Assembly: GCF_020166495.1 (NCBI RefSeq) | Contig: NZ_JAINZS010000007.1 | Span: 1 to 64,000, forward strand | Reading direction: 5' to 3' | DNA length: 64,000 nucleotides | Origin: Robertkochia aurantiaca | GTDB taxonomy: Bacteria > Bacteroidota > Bacteroidia > Flavobacteriales > Flavobacteriaceae | Shown here: positions 37,370 to 44,914 of the stretch, one piece after another | How positions within the stretch are numbered: position 1 is the first letter of the stretch | Layout: the number at the start of each line of letters is the position of its first letter | Position numbers and translations under genes: made by a program | The notes under the pieces: generated by a model | Seen by the model: the letters and a program-made list of their open reading frames with translations, nothing else | Databases searched by the model: none | Told to the model about the DNA's origin: nothing

Positions 37370-38355
37370 TTGTCGTATTTTTTAAACAACTTTTTAACCA
37401 ATTGTGACTCCCCTTTAGGCAGAATTAAAATTTTATTATCTACCTGAACAACGTTTAAATTTTCTATTCCAACTCCTAGAAATTCCATATCACCATAACA
37501 ATCCACGTTTCGTACTTCAAGCCCTTTTAAGGGCTTAACGCTCTCGTTGTCTCCGAAAGAATTGAAGTATTTAAAAAATGCATCGAAACTTCCTAAATCA
37601 TTCCATTCAAAATCAGCAGCTACAGTCTTTATTATTGCAGATTTTTCAAAAACTGCGTAATCGACACTATCTTCCGGAATTTCTCTCATCAGATCTGCTG
37701 TTACTCCACCTTGGAAAGCCCTTTGCGTCTTTTCAAAAATATCAGGACTGTGTTTTTGAAGCTCTGACAAAAACAATCCCGCCTTAAAACAGAACATGCC
37801 ACTGTTCCAATAGAAATTACCCTTCTCCAAGAACTGTTTGGCTGTTTTTTCATCCGGTTTTTCTCGGAAGCTTATTACCCTATCACCAACGAATTCGATA
37901 TAACCAAAACCCGTTTCCGGATGTTCCGGTTTGATAGAGAATGTTACCAGGAAATTGTCTTTTGCCAGTTCGATTGCGCGATTCACCACTTGAGTATATG
38001 CTAACCCTTCTCCGATCATGTGATCACTTGGTGTCACAAACAAAATATCCTCTGGATCCACCGAAAAAGCTGCCAGTGCAATCGCCGGAGCCGTGTTCCT
38101 GGGTACAGGCTCTAAGACGACATGATCAAAGGAACGATCTAACTCCTGAATCTGCTCCTTTGCTATTTCGTAATGCTTCTCATTTGTAAGGATCATCAGC
38201 GCATCCACCAGGTCCTCATTTCTTTTCACTGTGTGCTGGAACAAAGATCGATTATCAAAAATCTTCAGGAATTGTTTTGGGTTCTCAGGAGTTGACAAAG
38301 GCCATAGCCTGGTACCAAATCCCCCACTTAATATGGTATTTATGATTCTTGGCAT
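37366..38355 (-). CDS. manC: Mannose-1-phosphate guanylyltransferase
   Basis: A 329-residue nucleotidyltransferase without the C-terminal isomerase domain of longer ManC proteins. ILSGGFGTRLWPLSTPENPKQF is the pyrophosphorylase signature; VTPSDHMIG, FREKPDEKTAKQF and WNSGMFCFKA follow as expected. It makes GDP-mannose, substrate of Gmd in the same operon. First gene of the operon, 34 bases downstream of a TTTG-N19-TATTTTTG promoter. Confidence 0.94.
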   Translation of the reverse strand: MPRIINTILSGGFGTRLWPLSTPENPKQFLKIFDNRSLFQHTVKRNEDLVDALMILTNEKHYEIAKEQIQELDRSFDHVVLEPVPRNTAPAIALAAFSVDPEDILFVTPSDHMIGEGLAYTQVVNRAIELAKDNFLVTFSIKPEHPETGFGYIEFVGDRVISFREKPDEKTAKQFLEKGNFYWNSGMFCFKAGLFLSELQKHSPDIFEKTQRAFQGGVTADLMREIPEDSVDYAVFEKSAIIKTVAADFEWNDLGSFDAFFKYFNSFGDNESVKPLKGLEVRNVDCYGDMEFLGVGIENLNVVQVDNKILILPKGESQLVKKLFKKYDK

Positions 38356-38389
38356 GCTGTATTATCGTAGGTTAAAGATTCTTAAGCGG

Positions 38390-38420
38390 CAAAAATACGA
38401 TAAGACTTGAGGTTGACAAA
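38390..38420 (-). promoter_or_regulatory. Promoter at the head of the polysaccharide operon
   Basis: Minus strand TTTG (38420-38417), 19 bases, TATTTTTG (38397-38390): both Bacteroidota elements at standard spacing, 34 bases before the manC ATG. No other clear promoter is seen before the genes down to 20492, whose starts mostly overlap or abut the preceding stops. Confidence 0.75.
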
Positions 38421-38896
38421 TATTTTCTATGTTAATGTTTACGGGTGTTAAGTTAGAAGTTGGGGATTGTTTTCGTGAATCGTGAGTCGGGAGTCGGGAG
38501 TGATGAAATGTAAACTCTGGATAACTGATAATGTTTTAAGTTAAAGGTTGCAAGCTAGAGGTTAAAAGTTGGTGTTGAGGATCTGTGATTTGTTATTCGT
38601 AAGAAGGGAAATGAGCAACTTAAATACCGGATAACCCTTAACAAGTTAACTAGATAACATACTGATTTAGAAGTTAAATGCTAGAGGTTAAAAGTTGGTG
38701 TTGGTTAATTAGGTGAGTTGGGTGAATTGGGTGATTGGAGATTCGTGAGTCGGGAGTCGGGAGACGTTAGACGTTAGACGTTAGACGTTAGACGTTAGAC
38801 GTTAGACGTTAGACGTTAGACGTTAGACGTTAGACGTTAGACGTAAAATGAAAAAAATATTCATGCCTTTGAAAATTAAAGGACTAACGTGGTTGA
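38421..38896. other. Repeat-built spacer upstream of the operon promoter
   Basis: No gene. Word runs include GTGAATC/GTGAGTC/GGGAGTC heptamers (about 38475-38500 and 38745-38763), GATAACCC-type octamers (about 38629-38668), two copies of the phrase ATGCTAGAGGTTAAAAGTTG (first copy slightly diverged, near 38560; second near 38670), GTGAGTTGG-type nonamers and the ACGTTAG array. Confidence 0.8.
38764..38844. repeat. ACGTTAG heptamer array (11 perfect copies)
   Basis: Eleven uninterrupted identical copies of ACGTTAG (38764-38840) plus ACGT. It is one of the two longest perfect arrays here, and its lack of mutations suggests recent growth. Confidence 0.97.
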
Positions 38897-39703
38897 TTAT
38901 GAGGTTACATCAAGAACTGAATATCGAGGCCGTTCTGCTTTCAGATCCAGGTCGGTGGTTTTAATCGGGATGATGGTGGTATGTAAACCGTTTTCCTCAA
39001 GGGTCGATTGAGCGAATTCAAACCAACTCATGGGACCTCCGTCACTGAAATGCTTTATACCAAAATCCTGGGGAGTATGTCTAATAAGTTTAACTAAGTA
39101 ATCTGACAAGGCTTTTGTGTTTGTAGGGCGACCGGTCTGATCGTCAACCACACTTAAAGCTTCACCTTTCCGAGCCTTTTCTACAATAGTTCGATAGAAG
39201 TTTTTCCCAAACTCCTTACTGTATAACCAGGAAACCCGAACGATAAAATAATGCTCCATAATGGCCTGCACATATTGCTCCCCTTTAAGTTTGGATTGAC
39301 CATATACATTCAAGGGATTAGGTTGATCGGTTACCTTATAAGGCTCTCTCTTCATCCCGTCGAATACGTAGTCAGTGGATATATGAATAAGAATGGTACC
39401 ATTAGTCTTACACGCTTCTGCCAGGTTTTTTACGGCTTCAGCATTTATTGTAAATGCCTTTTCCCGTTCTTCTTCAGCCTTGTCTACCGCAGTATAGGCT
39501 GCGCAATTGATGCAATAATCCGGTTTATATCTCTCAAAAACCTTTTCCACTTCATCCCGGTTTGTAATATCCAATTCTTCTTTGCTGCAGAACACCCATT
39601 CCAGATCTGAGTTCTCTTCGTGATATTTACGAAGGGTCAGGGCCAGCTGAGAGGCGGAGCCGGTGACAAGGATAGTGGGGATATGGGTGTTATTGTGAGT
39701 CAA
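38897..39703 (-). CDS. rfbD: dTDP-4-dehydrorhamnose reductase
   Basis: A 268-residue SDR enzyme, the last step to dTDP-L-rhamnose. ELDITNRDEVEKVFERYKPDYCINCAAYTAVDKAE, HISTDYVFDG, YGQSKLKGEQ and RVSWLYS are intact across the protein. The nucleotide motif is degenerate (TGSASQLA where GxxGQLG is usual). The start is a TTG at 39703; an in-frame stop lies just upstream and no ATG is available. The C-terminus is slightly shorter than usual. Confidence 0.9.
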   Translation of the reverse strand: MTHNNTHIPTILVTGSASQLALTLRKYHEENSDLEWVFCSKEELDITNRDEVEKVFERYKPDYCINCAAYTAVDKAEEEREKAFTINAEAVKNLAEACKTNGTILIHISTDYVFDGMKREPYKVTDQPNPLNVYGQSKLKGEQYVQAIMEHYFIVRVSWLYSKEFGKNFYRTIVEKARKGEALSVVDDQTGRPTNTKALSDYLVKLIRHTPQDFGIKHFSDGGPMSWFEFAQSTLEENGLHTTIIPIKTTDLDLKAERPRYSVLDVTS

Positions 39704-39740
39704 TGGATTTTAGGGTTTGGATTATGCAAATATAGGATAT

Positions 39741-39782
39741 GTTAGAGGTTAAAAGTTAGATGCTAGAAGTGAAAAGTATAAA
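39741..39782. repeat. GTTAGAG-type heptamer array, left arm of unit C
   Basis: Six words in register: GTTAGAG, GTTAAAA, GTTAGAT, GCTAGAA, GTGAAAA, GTATAAA. The stretch AAAAGTTAGATGCTAGAAGT recurs near 46692, where no such gene follows. Confidence 0.92.
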
Positions 39783-39832
39783 CGAGTAATTTTGTAGTAT
39801 ATTTTCTATATCTTTGTGTGAAACATGGAAAT

Positions 39833-40174
39833 ATGGATTCACATAAAGATTTAAGGGTTTATAAACGATCTATTGAATTGGTTAAGATCATTTATAAAAT
39901 AACTGAAAGTTTTCCTGAGACAGAGAAATATGGCCTGGCTTCCCAAATGAAACGATGTGCCATTTCTGTTCCATCGAACATAGCGGAAGGAAGCGCCAGA
40001 AAATCCAGAAAAGAGCTAAGACAATTCCTTTATATCTCTTTGGGTTCCTTATCTGAATTAGACACTCAGATACACATAGCACAAGAACTCAATTTCACAC
40101 CTGCTGATAACGGCCTCCAATCTCTTGTTAATCATATAAAAGCGATGCTTATAAATCTAATTAAGAGCATATAA
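39833..40174 (+). CDS. Four-helix-bundle protein C
   Basis: About 113 residues from the ATG at 39833 (a GTG at 39818 would add five residues with no family similarity). Family blocks: HKDLRVYKRS, SQMKRCAISVPSNIAEGSAR, FLYISLGSLSELDTQ. Lies between rfbD and rfbC, on the opposite strand to both, flanked by inverted heptamer arrays (39741-39782 and 40210-40307). A TATCTTTG -7 box at 39810-39817 precedes it. Inserted by its position in an otherwise co-directional sugar cluster. Confidence 0.92.
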   Translation: MDSHKDLRVYKRSIELVKIIYKITESFPETEKYGLASQMKRCAISVPSNIAEGSARKSRKELRQFLYISLGSLSELDTQIHIAQELNFTPADNGLQSLVNHIKAMLINLIKSI

Positions 40175-40209
40175 AATTAAAATAAGTACCTGCGTAAAGT
40201 ACTATCAGC

Positions 40210-40307
40210 TTCAACCTTTTAACCTCTAACCTCTAGCCTCTGACCTCTACCTTTTAACATTTAGCTTCTAACATTTAGCTTCTAGCTTATTACATCCAAC
40301 TTTCAAC
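40210..40307. repeat. Inverted heptamer array (14 words), right arm of unit C
   Basis: TTCAACC, TTTTAAC, CTCTAAC, CTCTAGC, CTCTGAC, CTCTACC, TTTTAAC, ATTTAGC, TTCTAAC, ATTTAGC, TTCTAGC, TTATTAC, ATCCAAC, TTTCAAC. Reverse complements match the left-arm vocabulary (GTTAGAG, GCTAGAG, GTTAAAA, GTTAGAA). It runs 5 bases into the rfbC stop region. Confidence 0.93.
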
Positions 40308-40851
40308 TTCCCAAAACTTCACTCATACGCGGTAACAACAGATCCTTCTCAGATAAGATCAATTCGTCTTTGGGAAGCTCCCATTCGATAGCGAGCTCCG
40401 GGTCATCATAGATAATGCCTGCTTCTGCTTCAGGGGCATAATAGGCATCACACTTATAAGAAAAAATAACCTCGTCTGTTAACGCCAGGAATCCATGGGC
40501 GAATCCCCTTGGAACAAACAACTGAACTCCGCTTTGGGCATCGAGGATCAGTGAATGCGCCTTTTTATAGGTAGGTGAATCCGCCCTCAGGTCTACGACT
40601 ACATCCTGTACCCTTCCCTTCAGCACATGCACCAGTTTCGCCTGGGCATGTACTCCCTTTTGAAAGTGCAACCCTCTTAAAACTCCCTTTTTTGATACGG
40701 ACAGGTTGTCTTGAACAAACTCGGTTTCCAATCCTGTTACAGACTGAAAACGCTTCTTATTGAAGGACTCCAGGAAATAGCCCCGGTTGTCTCGGTAGAT
40801 GTCAGGTTGGAGGAGGAAGCAGTCTGATAAGGGTGTGGGAATTATTTTCAT
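40303..40851 (-). CDS. rfbC: dTDP-4-dehydrorhamnose 3,5-epimerase
   Basis: A 182-residue cupin enzyme. NRGYFLESFNKKRF, FVQDNLSVSKKGVLRGLHFQ with the catalytic histidine, KLVHVLKGRVQDVVVDLR and FVPRGFAHGFLAL are all present. Second-last step of dTDP-L-rhamnose synthesis. A TATTTTTG box lies at 40888-40895 within a short R/Y array pair. Confidence 0.96.
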   Translation of the reverse strand: MKIIPTPLSDCFLLQPDIYRDNRGYFLESFNKKRFQSVTGLETEFVQDNLSVSKKGVLRGLHFQKGVHAQAKLVHVLKGRVQDVVVDLRADSPTYKKAHSLILDAQSGVQLFVPRGFAHGFLALTDEVIFSYKCDAYYAPEAEAGIIYDDPELAIEWELPKDELILSEKDLLLPRMSEVLGS

Positions 40852-40858
40852 GCAGGTT

Positions 40859-40934
40859 AGACGTTAAATGTTAGAGGTTAAAAGTCACAAAAATATCGAA
40901 ATAAACTTCTTTTAACTTTTCACTTTTAACCTTT
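40859..40934. repeat. Short R/Y word pair around the rfbC promoter
   Basis: Left words GTTAGAC, GTTAAAT, GTTAGAG, GTTAAAA; right words TTTTAAC, TTTTCAC, TTTTAAC, CTTTTCAC; core of about 25 bases holding CAAAAATA (minus-strand -7 box TATTTTTG, 40888-40895). Confidence 0.75.
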
Positions 40935-41795
40935 TCACTTAATTAACCTTAAAAGATACTCCCCATACCCGCTCTTCATCAGCGGCTTTGCTAGTTTACG
41001 CAACTGGTCGTTATCGATATACCCCATGCGCCAGGCTGCTTCTTCGATACATCCCACTTTAAGGCCCTGCCGGTCTTCGATCACCTGTACGAACTGAGAG
41101 GCCTGCATGAGTGACCTGAACGTCCCGGTGTCCAGCCAGGCGGTTCCCCGGTCCATAATACTCACCTTTAAGTTTCCCTGGTCCAGATAATATTTATTGA
41201 CATCGGTGATCTCAAGCTCTCCACGCGAACTCGGTTTTATATTTTTTGCAATCTCCACCACATCATTATCGTAAAAATATATTCCCGGTACAGCAAAGTT
41301 CGATCTTGGGTATTCCGGCTTTTCTGCAATGGAAATCGCCCTGCCCTTATCATCAAATTCGACCACTCCATATCGCTGAGGATCGTTCACGTGATAGGCA
41401 TAGACCACCCCTCCATCGGGATCATTGTTGCTTTGCAGCAGATCGGCCAGGCCCGAACCGTAAAAGATATTGTCCCCCAGAATCAGGGCTACCTTTTCAT
41501 TCCCAATAAACTCTCTTCCAACCCGAAAAGCATCTGCCAGCCCGCGTGGTTCTTCCTGTACGGCATACTCGAAACTGCACCCAAGTTGGGAACCATCACC
41601 CAGTAATTCTCTGAACAATTCCTTATCAGAGGGGGTAGTAATGATCAGGATCTCCCGTATTCCGGCATACATCAAGGTTGATAACGGGTAATAGATCATG
41701 GGCTTATCATAGACCGGCATGAGTTGCTTACTAACTGCCAGGGTCAAGGGATGTAATCGGGAGCCGGTACCTCCGGCGAGGATGATGCCTTTCAT
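40935..41795 (-). CDS. rfbA: Glucose-1-phosphate thymidylyltransferase
   Basis: A 286-residue nucleotidyltransferase making dTDP-glucose. [63 protein letters not shown] and the [15 protein letters not shown] block are complete. Shares the cluster with rfbB, rfbC and rfbD. Confidence 0.97.
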   Translation of the reverse strand: MKGIILAGGTGSRLHPLTLAVSKQLMPVYDKPMIYYPLSTLMYAGIREILIITTPSDKELFRELLGDGSQLGCSFEYAVQEEPRGLADAFRVGREFIGNEKVALILGDNIFYGSGLADLLQSNNDPDGGVVYAYHVNDPQRYGVVEFDDKGRAISIAEKPEYPRSNFAVPGIYFYDNDVVEIAKNIKPSSRGELEITDVNKYYLDQGNLKVSIMDRGTAWLDTGTFRSLMQASQFVQVIEDRQGLKVGCIEEAAWRMGYIDNDQLRKLAKPLMKSGYGEYLLRLIK

Positions 41796-41802
41796 TTTGG
41801 TG

Positions 41803-41834
41803 GTTATCTTGTTATCGAGTTATGATGTTATCCA
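41803..41834. repeat. GTTATCNN octamer array, left arm of unit D
   Basis: Four octamers: GTTATCTT, GTTATCGA, GTTATGAT, GTTATCCA. The period is 8 here, not 7. The inverted partner is at 42217-42248. Confidence 0.88.
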
Positions 41835-41850
41835 TTGGGAAAATAAGACT

Positions 41851-42195
41851 TTATAATGAGCTTATCAATTTTATGATCATTCGACGGATATAAATGATCT
41901 TGTCAAATGGTGCATGCCCTCTGCTAAGGTATTTAAGTCTGACAGAGATTTCAAATTGTGTTTCCACCTCTGAAAGTGAGCCTAAAGCCAAATATAAAAA
42001 TCTGGATAGTTCCTTATTGCCTTTTCTGCCACAACCTTCGGCAATATTGGAAGGAACCGAGATCGCTCCTCGTCTCAGTTTTGAGGTCAATCCATACAAT
42101 TCTTCTTTAGGAAATTCCTTAGTCAGTGCATAGACCTTTTCAACCAGATCTATCGATTCATTCCACACCCTCAGATCCTTATGAGATTTTATCAT
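41851..42195 (-). CDS. Four-helix-bundle protein D
   Basis: A 114-residue all-helical protein: HKDLRVWNES, SKLRRGAISVPSNIAEGCGR, FLYLALGSLSEVETQ. It is transcribed with the neighbouring rfb genes on the minus strand, between rfbA and rfbB. Flanked by inverted octamer arrays of the GTTATC type. Very similar to proteins A and C, so these three are probably recent paralogues or repeated arrivals. Confidence 0.92.
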   Translation of the reverse strand: MIKSHKDLRVWNESIDLVEKVYALTKEFPKEELYGLTSKLRRGAISVPSNIAEGCGRKGNKELSRFLYLALGSLSEVETQFEISVRLKYLSRGHAPFDKIIYIRRMIIKLISSL

Positions 42196-42216
42196 AAAAT
42201 TAGATTAATCCCAAAC

Positions 42217-42248
42217 AAGATAACTCATAACAGGATAACAACATAACA
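42217..42248. repeat. Inverted octamer array, right arm of unit D
   Basis: ATAAC occurs at 42220, 42227, 42235 and 42243 (steps 7, 8, 8) within AAGATAACTCATAACAGGAT and following. Reverse complement gives GTTATC/GTTATG words matching the left arm. An imperfect palindrome TGTAGAATTTAATCTACA follows at 42251-42268. Confidence 0.85.
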
Positions 42249-42341
42249 ATGTGTAGAATTTAATCTACATTAAGGCAATGTGCTATTCGTAATAATTCGT
42301 GTCATTCGTACTTATTCGTCTTAATTCGATCCAATTCGCTA

Positions 42342-43385
42342 TCATTCATAACGCTTCTCATAATATTCCCTGTACTCCCCGCTGGTAACATGCTCCAGCC
42401 ATTCTTTATTTGACAAATACCAGTCGATGGTTAGCGCAAGACCTTGCTGAAAGGTGACGCCAGGTTTCCAGCCGAGGTCTTTGTGGATTTTTGAAGCATC
42501 GATGGCGTAGCGCTTATCGTGACCCGGACGATCTTTTACAAAGGTGATGAGTTTTTCAGAACTGCCTTGGGCCCGGTTTAGCCTCTGATCTATCAAGGTG
42601 CACAACAAACGGACAAGATCGATATTCTTCCATTCATTAAAGCCGCCTATGTTATAGGTTTCTCCTGTTTCTGCCTTGTGGAGTATCAGGTCAATGGCTT
42701 CAGCATGATCAATGACGTACAACCAATCACGGGTATAATTCCCGTCACCGTAGACAGGCAGGGGCTTGTTGCTGATGATATTATTGATCATCAGGGGTAT
42801 CAGCTTTTCCGGAAACTGGTTGGGGCCATAATTATTTGAACAATTGGAAGTGATATAAGGCAAACCATAGGTTTCCCCGTATGCCCTTACGAAATGGTCT
42901 GATCCGGCCTTTGAAGCAGAATAAGGGGAGTTTGGCTGATACGGAGACTTTTCTGTAAAAAATCCTTCAGATCCAAGGGAGCCATAGACCTCATCGGTGC
43001 TGATATGATAAAAAAGCACATCTGTTCTTCCCTTCCAAAAATCCCTGGCTACTTCCAGTAAGTTCAGGGTGCCCATAATATTGGTGCGCGCAAAAGCCAG
43101 AGGATCATCGATCGATCGATCGACATGCGATTCGGCAGCCAGATGTATAACCGTGTTGATGTCGTACAGATGGAAAAGCTTATTCACCATTTCTTTATCA
43201 GCGATATCTCCCTTGATAAATGTATAATTATTCGCTCCTTCAATATCTCTGAGATTCTCGAGGTTTCCCGCATAGGTCAAGAGATCCAGGTTAATGATAT
43301 GGTATTCGGGATAACGCGTTACCAGGCGTCTGACCACATGTGAGCCAATAAAGCCTGCCCCTCCCGTAATGAGAATGTTCTTCAT
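42342..43385 (-). CDS. rfbB: dTDP-glucose 4,6-dehydratase
   Basis: A 347-residue extended SDR enzyme. ILITGGAGFIGSHVVRRL, HLAAESHVDRSIDDP, ISTDEVYGSLG, the catalytic YSASKAGSDHFVRAYG and NCSNNYGPNQFPEKLIP are intact. Second step of dTDP-rhamnose synthesis. Upstream-most gene of the rhamnose cluster; a TATCTTCG box (one mismatch to TAnnTTTG) lies just upstream. Confidence 0.97.
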   Translation of the reverse strand: MKNILITGGAGFIGSHVVRRLVTRYPEYHIINLDLLTYAGNLENLRDIEGANNYTFIKGDIADKEMVNKLFHLYDINTVIHLAAESHVDRSIDDPLAFARTNIMGTLNLLEVARDFWKGRTDVLFYHISTDEVYGSLGSEGFFTEKSPYQPNSPYSASKAGSDHFVRAYGETYGLPYITSNCSNNYGPNQFPEKLIPLMINNIISNKPLPVYGDGNYTRDWLYVIDHAEAIDLILHKAETGETYNIGGFNEWKNIDLVRLLCTLIDQRLNRAQGSSEKLITFVKDRPGHDKRYAIDASKIHKDLGWKPGVTFQQGLALTIDWYLSNKEWLEHVTSGEYREYYEKRYE

Positions 43386-43788
43386 GGTAACGAAGATAGT
43401 TAAAATGTGAATTGGGTGGGTTAAGGTTAGAGGTTAGAGGTTAGAGGTTAGAAGTGAAAAGTTAGAAGAGGGCTAAGGGTTAAGGGTTAAGGGTTAAGGG
43501 TTAAGGGTTAAGGGTTAAGGGCTAAAATTGGATTTCACCAAAACAATATGCAAATAACTAATCACCAATTAACCAATCACGATATGGGTTAGGTAAGGTT
43601 AGAAGTTAGAGGCTAGAAGTTAAAAGTCTAAACAGATAGGTCCATGATAACCCGATAACTGGTTAACAATGTAACAGTCTTATGGTGAGTTAAGTGTGAG
43701 AAGTTAGAAGCTAGAAGCTAGAAGTGAAAAGTCAGGACAGACATTTCCCAACCCGATAACAGGATAACTCGGTAACAGGATAACATCC
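43386..43788. other. Repeat-built spacer with 7- and 8-base words
   Basis: No gene. GTTAGAG/GTTAGAA/GTGAAAA words (43422-43470), TTAAGGG six times (43480-43521), Y-type words (CTAATCA, CCAATTA, CCAATCA), a second R run (about 43585-43625), GATAACCC/GATAACTG octamers (about 43645), a third R run (GAAGTTAGAAGCTAGAAGCT, about 43700) and octamers CGATAACA, GGATAACT, CGGTAACA, GGATAACA (about 43755-43786). Confidence 0.85.
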
Positions 43789-43816
43789 AAAAAAAAGCCC
43801 CGCGGTTGGCGAGGCT
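43789..43816 (-). terminator. Intrinsic terminator of the Wzz-like gene
   Basis: Minus strand AGCCTCGC-CAACC-GCGGGGCT (one G-T pair) followed by eight T. It lies 23 bases after the stop at 43840. Confidence 0.85.
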
Positions 43817-43839
43817 ATTGTTTGCAGACTATTTATAAT

Positions 43840-44907
43840 CTATAGGTTTCGTTTTCTTTTATAATCGATCAAAAAGCGGTTCAGTTCTAAAAGCATAAGG
43901 GTGATCAGGGTCAGCAGGATCAGTGCTGATGGAACCAGCAGCTTATAACTGTTCTTAAACCCTTTCATTTCAACCCCTCTTCGTGGAAAGTCAGAAATGA
44001 TATTCACTATGCTGGATTTATTGGCACGCTGTTCGTTCAGCTCTACCACCCCTTCCTTTAATTCATTGATCTGCCTGATAAGTGCCAGCTCCCTGTTCTC
44101 ACGATTCCCATTCTCACCGAGGCTGATATTGGTTCCCTGTAGTGGTTTCTCGGCCTCTTTTTCCATAACCCTTTTATAAAGCCGCTGTAAAGAGTCGATT
44201 TCGGTCAGCTGTTTTTGAATGATGCTGTCCTGCAGGTCGATGTTCAGTTGAGAAATGTTCTTCTGAAGCTTAAAATAATCATTTCGGGAAATGCCGTTCA
44301 GGATCGCCGGCTGCGTCTTTTTCGCCACAAAGGGATCGACCGCGATCACAGAGATGTTATGGAACCGGGCATCAAAAGAATTGAAGTTCTCCATAAAGCG
44401 CTCCATATCGATGGTTTTTTGTGTAGTGGTATCGAGATTTCGTATAAACTCATCAAATAGTTTGACTTTTTGATTCTCATCGGCATAAGACTCGATATTA
44501 AATTCCCTAAGGGTGGCCGCATCGCTCACAGAAATATCAAGCGCCTCAGCCAGCGAGATGGAATCTTTAGCCTGAGCCAGTTCGTTATAAAAATTCACAT
44601 TGTTGTAGAGCTGCTGGGCACTGTTGAAATTTGGCTCCACCACCATTGAGGAAATGTACTTTTCATTGGTGTAATAATCCAGTGAGAAACCGATAACCAC
44701 ACCGATCACACCCGCTATCACAAACTTTATGAAGTGTTTCTGGATAAATAACAGGAACAATAGAAGCAGTTCGAATAACTTCTGAAAAATACTTCCTATG
44801 AAACGGAATAACTTTTTAAATCCGTCACCGATCATTTTAAATAATTGTCCCAGGTCGATCTCCTCAGAATTTTGCTGTGGTCTTTGAGGTTGTAGGTTTT
44901 CGCTCAT
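43840..44907 (-). CDS. Wzz-like chain-length / tyrosine-kinase-adaptor-type membrane protein
   Basis: A 355-residue protein with a proline/glutamine-rich cytosolic N-terminus, an amphipathic region (residues 20-50), a first membrane helix (about 60-80), a ~250-residue periplasmic helical domain with coiled-coil (EIDSLQRLYKRVMEKEAEK) and a second membrane helix near the C-terminus (about 318-340). This is the polysaccharide co-polymerase topology. No kinase domain. It may set chain length for the polymer made by the 20-38 kb operon. Follows the DUF6909-like gene by 7 bases. Confidence 0.75.
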   Translation of the reverse strand: MSENLQPQRPQQNSEEIDLGQLFKMIGDGFKKLFRFIGSIFQKLFELLLLFLLFIQKHFIKFVIAGVIGVVIGFSLDYYTNEKYISSMVVEPNFNSAQQLYNNVNFYNELAQAKDSISLAEALDISVSDAATLREFNIESYADENQKVKLFDEFIRNLDTTTQKTIDMERFMENFNSFDARFHNISVIAVDPFVAKKTQPAILNGISRNDYFKLQKNISQLNIDLQDSIIQKQLTEIDSLQRLYKRVMEKEAEKPLQGTNISLGENGNRENRELALIRQINELKEGVVELNEQRANKSSIVNIISDFPRRGVEMKGFKNSYKLLVPSALILLTLITLMLLELNRFLIDYKRKRNL

Positions 44908-44914
44908 GTTTGTA

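Noticed and set aside
38764-38844. CRISPR array
   Set aside because: Repeat unit is 7 bases with no spacers and no cas genes nearby; the same applies to all word arrays.
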